Origin: Candidatus Blautia intestinipullorum
GTDB taxonomy: Bacteria > Bacillota > Clostridia > Lachnospirales > Lachnospiraceae
Assembly: GCA_019120475.1 (NCBI GenBank)
Contig: DWVA01000146.1
Location: 1-11,112, forward strand
Reading direction: 5' to 3'
Length of the DNA: 11,112 nt
This document shows positions 1 to 7,210 of this stretch, piece by piece. The translations under genes were made by a program, and so were the position numbers. Under the pieces are notes generated by a model. It was not told the DNA's origin and did not search any database. It saw only the letters and a list, made by a program, of their open reading frames with translations. How positions within the stretch are numbered: the first letter of the stretch is position 1; every line of letters begins with the position of its first letter.

Positions 1-917
1 CGCCTCTGATCACCGGAAGCGACTGCGAGGGCGCTGGAGAAATGTTCCGCGTGACAACTCTGGATCCGCAGAATCCTCCGCTGGATGAAGAGGGAAAAGT
101 CGATTTCAGCAAGGATTTCTTCGGAAAGGAAACAAACCTGACGGTCAGCGGACAGTTAAACGGCGAAACATATGCCCAGGCATTCCGCAACATTTATACC
201 TTCGGGCCCACTTTCCGGGCGGAAAATTCCAATACTACCCGCCATGCGGCGGAATTCTGGATGATCGAACCGGAATGTGCCTTTGCGGATCTGAACGACA
301 ACATGGATCTGGCGGAAGCCATGCTGAAATATGTTATCCGGTATGTACTGGAAAACGCTCCCCAGGAGATGAATTTCTTCAACTCCTTTGTGGACAAGGG
401 ACTTCTGGAACGGCTGAACCATGTGCTGAATTCAGAATTCGGCCATGTGACTTATACAGAGGCTATTGAACTTCTGGAGAAGAACAATGACAAATTCGAC
501 TACAAGGTATTCTGGGGCTGCGATCTTCAGACAGAGCATGAGCGCTATCTGACAGAGCAGATCTTCAAAAAGCCGGTATTTGTTACAGATTATCCGAAGG
601 AGATCAAGGCGTTCTACATGAAGCAGAATGACGACAACAAGACAGTTGCGGCTATGGACTGTCTGGTTCCGGGAATCGGCGAGATCATCGGAGGAAGCCA
701 GAGAGAGGACGATTACGACAAGCTTAAGACCCGTATGGACGAGCTGGGACTGAAAGCCGAGGATTATCAGTTTTATATGGATCTTCGCAAATACGGCTCC
801 ACCCGCCATTCCGGATTCGGTCTTGGCTTTGAGCGCTGCGTCATGTATCTGACAGGAATGGGGAACATCCGTGACGTGATCCCATTCCCGAGAACAGTCA
901 ACAACTGTGAACTGTAA
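1..917 (+). CDS. asnS: Asparaginyl-tRNA synthetase, C-terminal part (5' end outside window)
   Basis: This class II aminoacyl-tRNA synthetase charges tRNA-Asn with asparagine in the cytoplasm. The reading frame is open from the left edge (first full codon at position 3), and the first residues, PLITGSDCEGAGEMFRV, are typical interior AsnRS sequence. The ATG at 42 is therefore internal, not the start. Class II motif 2 is seen as FRAENSNTTRHAAEFWMIEPE-type sequence around positions 216-275, with the conserved arginine and the acidic EPE end. Motif 3 is GFGLGFERCVMYLTG near the C-terminus, followed by the family ending NIRDVIPFPR. About 305 residues are visible; bacterial AsnRS is about 460, so the N-terminal OB-fold anticodon-binding domain and its linker lie upstream. 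The stop is TAA at 915-917. AspRS and LysRS are less likely because the motif 2 and C-terminal sequences are AsnRS-specific. Confidence 0.96.
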   Translation, partial: PLITGSDCEGAGEMFRVTTLDPQNPPLDEEGKVDFSKDFFGKETNLTVSGQLNGETYAQAFRNIYTFGPTFRAENSNTTRHAAEFWMIEPECAFADLNDNMDLAEAMLKYVIRYVLENAPQEMNFFNSFVDKGLLERLNHVLNSEFGHVTYTEAIELLEKNNDKFDYKVFWGCDLQTEHERYLTEQIFKKPVFVTDYPKEIKAFYMKQNDDNKTVAAMDCLVPGIGEIIGGSQREDDYDKLKTRMDELGLKAEDYQFYMDLRKYGSTRHSGFGLGFERCVMYLTGMGNIRDVIPFPRTVNNCEL

Positions 918-954
918 AATACCAGGGCAAAAGCGTGAGCCATCGTCTGGTATT
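918..954 (+). repeat. Inverted repeat between asnS and the nuclease gene
   Basis: AATACCAG at 918-925 is the exact reverse complement of CTGGTATT at 947-954, and an inner GGC/GCC pair (926-928 and 939-941) could extend the stem past an asymmetric bulge. The sequence sits immediately after the asnS stop codon. No T-tract follows, so it is not a standard intrinsic terminator. It could be an RNA stem that protects the asnS 3' end or weakly attenuates read-through into the next gene, or it could be chance. Confidence 0.35.
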
Positions 955-973
955 CGTGTCAAAGGAGCAGTAA

Positions 974-2038
974 ATGATTAGATTTATCCATCTTGCAGAT
1001 GTACATTTAGGAGCGGTCCCGGACCGGGGCTGCCCCTGGAGCCATGGGCGGGAGGAAGAAATCTGGGAAACATTCCGCCGGGTCATTGCATCGATAAGCA
1101 GAGATCCGGTGGATTTGTTGTTTATAGCAGGAGATCTTTTCCACCGGCAGCCCCTTTTAAGAGAATTGAAAGAAGTAAATTATCTGTTTTCCACCATACC
1201 GGAAACCAGAGTGTTTCTTATGGCGGGAAACCATGATTATATAAAGAAAGATTCTTTTTACAGAAATTTCCAGTGGGAGCCCAATGTGACGTTTTTCCGG
1301 GAAGAGACGCGCTCCTGCGTCAGGATACCGGAACTGAATACCTTTGTGTACGGAATGAGCTATCACCGCCAGGAGATCCGTGAGGCGCTGTATGACAACT
1401 GGAAGCCTGAGGATGAGCCGGGGTTTCATGTTCTTCTGGCCCATGGCGGAGATGAAAACCATATTCCCATAGACGCAAAGCGGCTTGCGGCATCCGGATT
1501 CACCTATCTTGCCCTGGGGCATATCCACAAACCTCAGGCGGTGCTTCGGGGAAGAGCTGTATATCCGGGCGCTCTGGAGCCTATTGACAGGAATGATCTG
1601 GGAAGACACGGGTATATAGAGGGAGGATATGAACAGGGAAAAATGCGGCTGAAATTCATTCCTTTTGCCAGCCGCAGCTATCAGAATCTGGTGCTTGCTC
1701 TGAATGAGAATTCCACTCAGTATTCCACAGAGGAGATGCTGAAAAGCGAAATCCTCCGCCGGGGAGGAAAAAATATTTACCGGGTGATCCTTCAGGGAGG
1801 ACGGGCGCCGGAATTTGTCCCGCTGACAGAACGTCTTAAAAGGCTGGGAAATATTGTGGAGGTGCTGGACGAGTCGGCGCCTGCTTATGATCTGGAAGAA
1901 TTATACAGACGGTACAGCGGCACGCTTATCGGCGATTACATCGGATACTTCAGAGGCAGAAAAATTTCTGTGGTGGAGGAGAAGGCGCTGTATCACGGCC
2001 TGCAGGCTTTGCTGGAAACAAGCATATTGAATCGGTGA
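974..2038 (+). CDS. SbcD/Mre11-like (YhaO-type) metallophosphoesterase DNA repair nuclease
   Basis: This is a predicted Mn-dependent calcineurin-like DNA exonuclease/endonuclease, the Mre11/SbcD side of a two-subunit DNA-end-processing complex. All metal-binding motifs are visible in order: D9-x-H11 (HLADVHLG), G53-D-L-F-H57, G85-N-H-D88, AHGG around H157, and GHIH at 182-185. The capping-region motif YPGALEPIDRND follows at 198-208. At 354 residues it is close to the usual length for short SbcD or YhaO-like proteins. The ATG is supported by AAAGGAG at 961-967, six bases upstream. The stop overlaps the GTG codon at 2035 of the next reading frame, so the two genes are translationally linked, as in sbcD-sbcC and yhaO-yhaN pairs. 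No separate promoter was evident in the 56-base gap after asnS. The family call is firm; the exact substrate is not known. Confidence 0.9.
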   Translation: MIRFIHLADVHLGAVPDRGCPWSHGREEEIWETFRRVIASISRDPVDLLFIAGDLFHRQPLLRELKEVNYLFSTIPETRVFLMAGNHDYIKKDSFYRNFQWEPNVTFFREETRSCVRIPELNTFVYGMSYHRQEIREALYDNWKPEDEPGFHVLLAHGGDENHIPIDAKRLAASGFTYLALGHIHKPQAVLRGRAVYPGALEPIDRNDLGRHGYIEGGYEQGKMRLKFIPFASRSYQNLVLALNENSTQYSTEEMLKSEILRRGGKNIYRVILQGGRAPEFVPLTERLKRLGNIVEVLDESAPAYDLEELYRRYSGTLIGDYIGYFRGRKISVVEEKALYHGLQALLETSILNR

Positions 2039-2049
2039 CGGGAAGAAAT

Positions 2050-3597
2050 ATGATAATCAAACGTGTTGCAATTAAGAATTTTGGGAAGATCCATAATAAA
2101 TCCATGGAATTTTCGCCGGGAATAAACGTACTTTACGGGGAAAATGAAAGCGGGAAAACAACGACCCATGTCTTTGTGAAAAGCATGCTTTACGGAATAC
2201 AGAGGCAGAGAGGGCGTGCCGCCCGGAAAGACGCCTATACGATCTATCTTCCGTGGGAGAATCCGGCTGTGTACGGCGGAATCCTCTGGTTTGAAAACGG
2301 AGGAAAGAATTTCCGGCTTTCAAGGAACTTTTATAAGGAAAACCAGGAGTGCCGGCTGCTTTGTGAGGATGACGGGGAGGTTCTGGAAAGCGGGCAGGAT
2401 GATCTGGAGGCGGTGCTGGGAGGCGTCAGCGAAACAGTTTATGAAAACACGGTTTCCATTGCTCAGCTAAAAAGCACCACAGGAGTAGAGCTGGTGCGGG
2501 AAGTGCAGAACTATATGGCCAGCTATCAGAAGGCCGGGGACAGCTCGGTGGATCTGGGGCGTACCATGCAGATCCTGAAAATGACGCGAAAGGGTTTTCA
2601 GGTACAGGCAGACCGGAGGAAAAAAGAAAATCAGCAGGAAAAAGAAAAAATTGCTTCTAATATAGAATACCTGCAGAAGGAAATAGAGGAGCTTATGGAC
2701 CAGGACTCCCAGATAGAAAGCCAGGAGACGGCTCTCTATACCGGAGAAGAAGAGAATGGAGGAAGAATCCTGGATGAGAAGATACACAATCTCCAGAGCA
2801 GAAAGAATACCTGGAATATGATCGGAATTCTGTGCTGCGCCGCAGGAGTGGCCGGGGCGGCGGTTACAGGACTGCTCCTTCATCGTCTTTCTTTCTTCTG
2901 CCTGATACCTCTTGCCATAGGACTGGCGGCTTTGCTGGCAGTGACCGGCCTGAAAAGGCGTACGGAAGAGGAACTGGAAAAAAGAAAAAGGCAGAAAAGC
3001 CGCTGGTCGGCAAAGCAGGAGAAACTGCAGTGGAACCGAGAGAAGCTGGAAGAAACAAAAAAAGAAAAAAATACGGCTCTGTCGAATCTGATATCGGAAT
3101 ACCAGGAGGCAGAGGAGCATGTATATCTTCCCCTGGCGGAAGAACTGGAAATCGAGTCCCTGAACCTTGCCATGAAAACCATTGAAAAGCTGTCCAGGGA
3201 TATTCACCGGCAGGTAGGCGGAAGGCTGCGCAGAAGAACGTCCCAGATCCTCAGCGAGATCACGGGAGGAAAATACGCCGATGTTCTTATGGACGCCGAT
3301 CTCCGCATGACGGTAAACACAGAAGGCCGTACAGTGTCTCTGGATCATTTGAGCAGGGGAACGGTAGAGCAGGTTTATTTTGCCCTTCGTATGGCGGCAG
3401 GAGAGCTCCTCTGCGGAGAAGAGAAGTTTCCGGTGATCCTGGACGAAGTGTTCGGAATGTATGATGAGGAACGTCTTGCAGCGGTGCTTTCCTGGCTGGC
3501 GGGAGAAAAAAGACAGGTGATCATCTGTAGCTGCCAGCAGAGAGAAATGGAAATTATGGAAAAGCTGGGAATTCCCTTTCAGAAAGTAGTTTTATAG
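2050..3597 (+). CDS. Short SbcC/Rad50-like (YhaN-type) ATPase with membrane hairpin
   Basis: This is a predicted SMC/Rad50-type ABC ATPase partner of the preceding nuclease, about 515 residues. The N-terminus reads MIIKRVAIKNFGKI, then Walker A GENESGKT (residues 30-37 from this start). Coiled-coil-like charged helices lie at about 190-230 and 303-357. Between them are two hydrophobic segments (about 257-277 and 281-301) separated by a short HRLS turn, a likely transmembrane hairpin. The C-terminal half has the ABC signature LSRGTVEQ (about 434-441) and Walker B FPVILDEVFG (about 460-469). No CxxC zinc hook is visible, and the protein is about half the length of full SbcC or YhaN. The frame could also start at GTG 2035, overlapping the upstream stop as GTGA. 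I prefer ATG 2050 because GGGAAG lies just upstream and the family N-terminus begins there. Confidence 0.85.
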   Translation: MIIKRVAIKNFGKIHNKSMEFSPGINVLYGENESGKTTTHVFVKSMLYGIQRQRGRAARKDAYTIYLPWENPAVYGGILWFENGGKNFRLSRNFYKENQECRLLCEDDGEVLESGQDDLEAVLGGVSETVYENTVSIAQLKSTTGVELVREVQNYMASYQKAGDSSVDLGRTMQILKMTRKGFQVQADRRKKENQQEKEKIASNIEYLQKEIEELMDQDSQIESQETALYTGEEENGGRILDEKIHNLQSRKNTWNMIGILCCAAGVAGAAVTGLLLHRLSFFCLIPLAIGLAALLAVTGLKRRTEEELEKRKRQKSRWSAKQEKLQWNREKLEETKKEKNTALSNLISEYQEAEEHVYLPLAEELEIESLNLAMKTIEKLSRDIHRQVGGRLRRRTSQILSEITGGKYADVLMDADLRMTVNTEGRTVSLDHLSRGTVEQVYFALRMAAGELLCGEEKFPVILDEVFGMYDEERLAAVLSWLAGEKRQVIICSCQQREMEIMEKLGIPFQKVVL

Positions 3598-3601
3598 AAC
3601 G

Positions 3602-3661
3602 AAAAAAGAATGTTTAAGAGAAACGCCGTAAGAACGGAAATCTCATAAACATTCTTTTTTT
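3602..3661. terminator. Bidirectional intrinsic terminator
   Basis: Arms 3602-3621 and 3641-3660 are complementary at 19 of 20 positions, and an inner CCGT/ACGG stem (3626-3629 and 3634-3637) closes on an AAGA loop. The outer arms end in six A on the left and a seven-T run (3655-3661) on the right, so the same hairpin gives a U-tract on both strands. It lies five bases after the ATPase stop and eleven bases from the prs stop, exactly between convergent transcription units. Confidence 0.88.
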
Positions 3662-3671
3662 GCAAAAATAT

Positions 3672-4856
3672 TTATTTATTATAGCGAGCCATGTAATTAT
3701 TTACGCAGTTCTTGATCCTGTCAACCGGGTTCAGCAGATGGCTGACGGACAGATCGTGATTCAGAGTGTCGATGATCAGGGCGATGTATTTGCTCATGTC
3801 GCAGTTGATATAATAAGGCTTTTCCAGAAGCTCCGGTGTCTGGTATACCAGGTTGGTGGTAAGCACCTTGTCAAACACTCCTCTGCTGTAAGCGTCGTCG
3901 AATTTCTCAAGGCCGTCTGTAAAAAGACCGAAGGTAGAGCAGATATAAATCCTTCCCGCTCCGCGTTTTTTCAGAAGGGCCGCTGTCTCGATCACCGTAT
4001 TTCCGGAGGAGATCATATCGTCAATAAGGATCATGTCCTTGCCTTCCAGTTTAGGTCCAAGGAATTCGTAGGCTGCGATAGGATGACGTCCGTTTACCCG
4101 TCTGGAATAATCCAGACGCTTGTAATACATACCCATATCCACGCCCAGGATATTTGCCAGATAGATGGCGCGTCCCATGCTTCCTTCATCTGGGCTGATG
4201 ATCATAAAATGCTCATTGTCAATGCGCAGTCCGTCTTCATGGTTCAAAAGCGCTTTGATAAACTGATAAGAAGGCTGGACAGTTTCAAAGCCATGGAGAG
4301 GTGTTGCGTTCTGCACCCGGGCGTCGTGAGCGTCGAAAGTGATGATGTTCTCCACTCCCATGCTGGTAAGTTCCTGCAGGGCTGTGGCACAGTCCAGAGA
4401 TTCACGGCCTACGCGCTTGCTCTGGCGGCTTTCATACAGATAAGGCATAATGACATTGACGCGGCGGGCTTTGCCGCCGATAGCGCCGATCACACGCTTG
4501 AGATCCTGAAAATGATCGTCCGGAGACATCAGATTCGTAAAACCGCTGATGCGGTAAGTAAGGCTGTAATTGCATACATCTACCATCAGGTAAATATCAT
4601 CCCCCCGTACGGACTCCGTCACTACGGACTTTCCTTCTCCGGATCCGAAACGGGGATTCTGAACTCCGACGATGAAGGAATCCCTCTGATATCCGTCAAA
4701 AGCAAAAGAATCCATTTCCCGGTGATTGCGTTCGTTTCTCCATTGTACAAGCCAGTCGTTGACCTTGGCTCCCAGTGTCTGACAGCTTTCCAGGGGAATC
4801 AGCCCCAGCCGTCCTACGGGAAGAGTTGTCAGATCCTTGGTTCGTAACTGTGCCAT
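3672..4856 (-). CDS. prs: Ribose-phosphate pyrophosphokinase, long form
   Basis: PRPP synthetase transfers pyrophosphate from ATP to ribose 5-phosphate, supplying PRPP for purine, pyrimidine, NAD, histidine and tryptophan synthesis. The PRPP-binding loop is clear at 275-289 (MILIDDMISSGNTVI), and an Mg/ATP-region motif DAHDARVQN is at 175-183, preceded by YESRQSKRVGRESL. The protein is 394 residues against about 315 for classical Prs. The extra length is mostly at the N-terminus (the first 60-80 residues), and several motifs differ from the classical forms (DAHDARVQN instead of DLHAxQIQGFF). This fits the long Prs variant common in Lachnospiraceae. The start is ATG 4854-4856; its AGGAGGA ribosome binding site lies inside the last codons of the upstream dnaI-like gene, whose stop is three bases away, so translation is probably coupled. 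The gene ends at the shared terminator. Confidence 0.92.
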   Translation of the reverse strand: MAQLRTKDLTTLPVGRLGLIPLESCQTLGAKVNDWLVQWRNERNHREMDSFAFDGYQRDSFIVGVQNPRFGSGEGKSVVTESVRGDDIYLMVDVCNYSLTYRISGFTNLMSPDDHFQDLKRVIGAIGGKARRVNVIMPYLYESRQSKRVGRESLDCATALQELTSMGVENIITFDAHDARVQNATPLHGFETVQPSYQFIKALLNHEDGLRIDNEHFMIISPDEGSMGRAIYLANILGVDMGMYYKRLDYSRRVNGRHPIAAYEFLGPKLEGKDMILIDDMISSGNTVIETAALLKKRGAGRIYICSTFGLFTDGLEKFDDAYSRGVFDKVLTTNLVYQTPELLEKPYYINCDMSKYIALIIDTLNHDLSVSHLLNPVDRIKNCVNNYMARYNK

Positions 4857-4859
4857 GCT

Positions 4860-5849
4860 TTATTTTCCTCCTAAAAATATTTTCTGTATACGGATGTCCT
4901 TTCCGATCAGCTTCAGCATCTGAAAATTGCTGGCAATCCGGGAGAATGTCCTCTCCGAATAGGTCGCCGAGAAATCCTCAAGCTTCAGATTTGTGGAAAT
5001 GACAGTGGATTTGCGCCGCGTAAGGCGCTCGTTGATACAAAAAAACAATTCTGATGACACAAAGCTGTTGGTAAGCTCTGTTCCCAGATCATCAATGATC
5101 AAAAGATCACAGTCGTAAACAAAATCTTCATCCGTGTCAGTTTCGGATTTTCGTGAAAACGCAGTGTGCGCCAGCCTGTCAAAAAGATCGTAGGCGGAAA
5201 AATACAGCACACAGTGCGCGGTTTTCAAAAGCTCGTGGGCGATACAGTGCGAAAGAAAGGTCTTGCCCACGCCGGTACTGCCGTAGAGAAAAAGATTCTG
5301 GAACCGGGTGTCAAAATCCCGGACAAAATTCCAGGCAGCGTCATAGGCATGCCTGGCCGTTTCACGGGCGCTGAGCCCCGTCGCCTCATTTTTTATTGTA
5401 TCAGAATACCAATCAAAAGAAAAGTGTTCAAAATTCTCTTTTTCCAGAATTTCCCGGATGTTGGACTGGGTGTATAAAAGCTCGATCTCCGCCTTTTTAA
5501 AGCAGGAGCATTTTTTATTCCCGATATAGCCGGTATCCTGGCAGAGGGGACAGATGTAATGCGGTTCCAGATAATCGTCAGGAAAGCCGTTTCCCTGCAG
5601 AAGAGCCCGGCGTTCGTCAGCCAGAGCAGCCACCTCTTTTTTCAGATCCGCCACGGAACCCGTACCGTTCTGGAGAAGAGAGCGCGCCCGCTGCGCGCTT
5701 AAGGAAGCCACCTCCCGGTCGATCTCCGCCAGACGGGGGATCTTCCGGAAAGCCTCCTGCCTGCGCTGTTCCAGTTCGCGGCGTACCTGAGCCTGTCTGC
5801 GGCTGTATTCTCTCATTATGATATCATACTGAAAATTCTGTAAAGCCAC
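4860..5849 (-). CDS. dnaI: DnaI/DnaC-type helicase loader, AAA+ ATPase
   Basis: This predicted primosomal AAA+ protein loads the replicative helicase onto single-stranded DNA at initiation or restart. The N-terminal half is a charged helical region (about 15-85), then a cysteine cluster C100-PL-C103 ... C114-S-C116 (CX2C-X10-CXC), likely a zinc site. The C-terminal AAA+ core has Walker A GSTGVGKT (190-197), Walker B LLIIDDLG (249-256), sensor I VISTN (283-287), and arginines in YSERTFSRI (300 and 304) suitable as the arginine finger. Length is 329 residues, near DnaI of Bacillus (about 311). The start is GTG at 5847-5849, supported by AAAGGAGA eight bases upstream; a later ATG (residue 12) is poorer. 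It begins 13 bases after the dnaD-like stop and ends three bases before prs. IstB-type transposon ATPases share this core, but the N-terminus, the zinc motif and the context favour the replication role. Some annotations call this family DnaC. Confidence 0.9.
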   Translation of the reverse strand: MALQNFQYDIIMREYSRRQAQVRRELEQRRQEAFRKIPRLAEIDREVASLSAQRARSLLQNGTGSVADLKKEVAALADERRALLQGNGFPDDYLEPHYICPLCQDTGYIGNKKCSCFKKAEIELLYTQSNIREILEKENFEHFSFDWYSDTIKNEATGLSARETARHAYDAAWNFVRDFDTRFQNLFLYGSTGVGKTFLSHCIAHELLKTAHCVLYFSAYDLFDRLAHTAFSRKSETDTDEDFVYDCDLLIIDDLGTELTNSFVSSELFFCINERLTRRKSTVISTNLKLEDFSATYSERTFSRIASNFQMLKLIGKDIRIQKIFLGGK

Positions 5850-5862
5850 GATGTATCTCCTT

Positions 5863-6897
5863 TTACTGGTTCAGCAGCCGTTTTTCATACTCGTCAAAAT
5901 CATATTCCCGCTGCTGGAAATTATTAAAGCGGTTATTGGGAGAAGGCGTCTGTTTTTGAGGCTTCTTCTCCTGGCGGCGTTTCTTGTGTTCGGCGTCAAG
6001 AGCGCGGACATCCTCCAGACTTGTTACCTGCTTTTTCTTCCAGCCTTCCAGTATCTTATCGGTATACTGAAAGCTGGCCTGTCCGGTCTGCAGAACTGTC
6101 CTGCTGCAGGCCTCCTGGATGATCTCCATGGAAAAGCCGTATGTTTTCAGCCAGGTATCCATCAGCGTGATCTCTGTTTCCACAGGACTGCGGTTGGTTA
6201 TGCCTAAGGCCTTCAGGATCGTATAGTATTCCCGGCTGTACCGCGCGTTGGCTTTTTTGGCGTCGGATACGGAAGATATGCCTTCTCCGGCCCAGGCAAG
6301 GGCGACGGTCTCGATATAACGGATGCTTTTATGACTGCGGCTTACGCAGTATTCGATCAGGTATTCGATAAGATCTGTGGAAAATCCAAGCCCGTCATAG
6401 AAAAACAGGATTTTCTGTATTTCTGTGGGGGATAAGGTTTTTCCCAGATATTGTTCCGCAATATAAAGAAGCTGGATCATATCCTCGTTCTGCTTCAGTT
6501 CCTTCACCCTGTCGGGGGTAAGGGAGAAAGAACGGGGAGCGGCCTTCGGCTCTGCGGCAGCCGTTTCGGAAACAGCTTTCTCTTCCGGGGAAGTTTTTTT
6601 CTTCGGTTCCAGAATGGTGATGCCGCTTAAAACCTTGTCTTCTGTAAACTCCAGAGTAAGAAGCTCCTGACGGGACCAGTATTTAAGGCCGCGCAGGATA
6701 TCGCGTTCCGTACAGAGAAGGCGGTCGGCCATTTCTTCCAGACTGAAAGAAACCGGAGAATTGGAAAGTGTTCGCAGAAGGTAAATATATACTTTTACGA
6801 ATTCTCCATTTGCCTCCGGCATATAGTCATCGATAAATATATTTGATAAAAGTGTAGCCTCCTGCCAGGAGGGATTTCTGAGTGTGATCATACCCAT
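5863..6897 (-). CDS. DnaD-domain primosomal protein with tandem C-terminal-type domains
   Basis: This is a predicted replication initiation/restart protein that works with DnaA and the helicase loader. Residues 1-95 resemble the DnaD N-terminal winged-helix domain (NPSWQEATLLSNIFIDDYMPEA, then FVKVYIYLLR). A proline/alanine/lysine-rich linker (about 98-125) follows. Two units then each end in the Y-x3-[I/V]-x3-W signature of DnaD/DnaB C-terminal domains: Y194-IET-V-ALA-W202 and Y278-TDK-I-LEG-W286. A basic stretch (303-315) and a conserved-looking tail (FNNFQQREYDFDEYEKRLL) complete it. One N-terminal plus two C-terminal-type domains recall Bacillus DnaB more than DnaD. Length is 344. The ATG at 6895-6897 has no clear Shine-Dalgarno; a second ATG two codons on is an equal candidate. 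It heads the dnaD-dnaI-prs unit. Family certain, orthology to DnaD or DnaB open, so no symbol is given. Confidence 0.9.
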   Translation of the reverse strand: MGMITLRNPSWQEATLLSNIFIDDYMPEANGEFVKVYIYLLRTLSNSPVSFSLEEMADRLLCTERDILRGLKYWSRQELLTLEFTEDKVLSGITILEPKKKTSPEEKAVSETAAAEPKAAPRSFSLTPDRVKELKQNEDMIQLLYIAEQYLGKTLSPTEIQKILFFYDGLGFSTDLIEYLIEYCVSRSHKSIRYIETVALAWAGEGISSVSDAKKANARYSREYYTILKALGITNRSPVETEITLMDTWLKTYGFSMEIIQEACSRTVLQTGQASFQYTDKILEGWKKKQVTSLEDVRALDAEHKKRRQEKKPQKQTPSPNNRFNNFQQREYDFDEYEKRLLNQ

Positions 6898-6961
6898 ACT
6901 TCATCGCTCGCTTTCTGAAATTACACGGCGCGGAGCGTGCTGCCCCTCGTACACTAACGCT

Positions 6962-6970
6962 AGTATAGCA
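6962..6970 (-). promoter_or_regulatory. Candidate extended -10 promoter of the dnaD-dnaI-prs operon
   Basis: On the minus strand the sequence reads TGCTATACT, an extended -10 element (TGn followed by TATACT, close to TATAAT). Transcription would start near 6955, giving a leader of about 58 bases before the dnaD-like ATG. There is no good -35 hexamer at 17 bases, as is common with extended -10 promoters. An imperfect palindrome ACTAACGCTAGT (6953-6964) overlaps it and could be an operator. Confidence 0.45.
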
Positions 6971-7012
6971 TAAGATTTTTCAAATGAGAATAGGCTATTT
7001 TTTACGGAATTC

Positions 7013-7053
7013 TTTCCACATAGATATGTGGAAAATGTGGATAATGTGGATAA
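7013..7053. promoter_or_regulatory. DnaA-box-like cluster 1 (three abutting 9-mers and a palindrome)
   Basis: Three 9-mers abut head to tail: TGTGGAAAA (7027-7035), TGTGGATAA (7036-7044) and TGTGGATAA (7045-7053). The last two are exact matches to the reverse complement of the DnaA box TTATCCACA; the first differs at one position. Upstream, TTTCCACAT (7013-7021) and ATGTGGAAA (7026-7034) form a perfect 9-bp inverted repeat around AGAT, giving one site in the opposite orientation. The cluster lies about 55-90 bases upstream of the candidate promoter of the helicase-loader operon. DnaA binding is inferred from the motif only. Confidence 0.6.
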
Positions 7054-7159
7054 TAAAAAGAAAACAGAATTATGCGCAACCGCGCAAAACAGCGGAAATT
7101 GTTATAAATCCGTGAAATATCAGTAAAAACGCTGTGGGATTATGTCGAGCGGCGCAGAC

Positions 7160-7210
7160 AAAAAAATCCACATGTCATGCGCAAAAAAGAATGTGCATAA
7201 ACATGTGGAT
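7160..7210 (-). terminator. Intrinsic terminator of murC
   Basis: ATCCACATGT (7166-7175) pairs perfectly with ACATGTGGAT (7201-7210). Inside, ATGCGCA (7177-7183) pairs with TGTGCAT (7192-7198) with one G-U, leaving an 8-base loop (7184-7191). On the minus strand the hairpin is followed by seven T (complement of 7160-7166). It begins 12 bases after the murC stop, the right place and direction. The stem is less GC-rich than usual, so termination may be partial. Confidence 0.65.

Noticed and set aside
42..917. ATG at 42 as the asnS start.
   Set aside because: The open frame continues upstream to the window edge with conserved AsnRS sequence (ITGSDCEGAGE), so the ATG is internal.
2467..3348. A 293-codon minus-strand frame opposite the Rad50-like ATPase gene.
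   Set aside because: The plus strand carries Walker A, signature and Walker B motifs. The antisense product is phenylalanine-rich low-complexity sequence produced by A/G-rich coiled-coil codons.
3660..4847. A 395-codon open reading frame on the plus strand, fully antisense to prs.
   Set aside because: The minus-strand frame encodes a clear PRPP synthetase with its own ribosome binding site. The plus-strand translation has no recognisable motif and looks like a shadow of prs codon usage.
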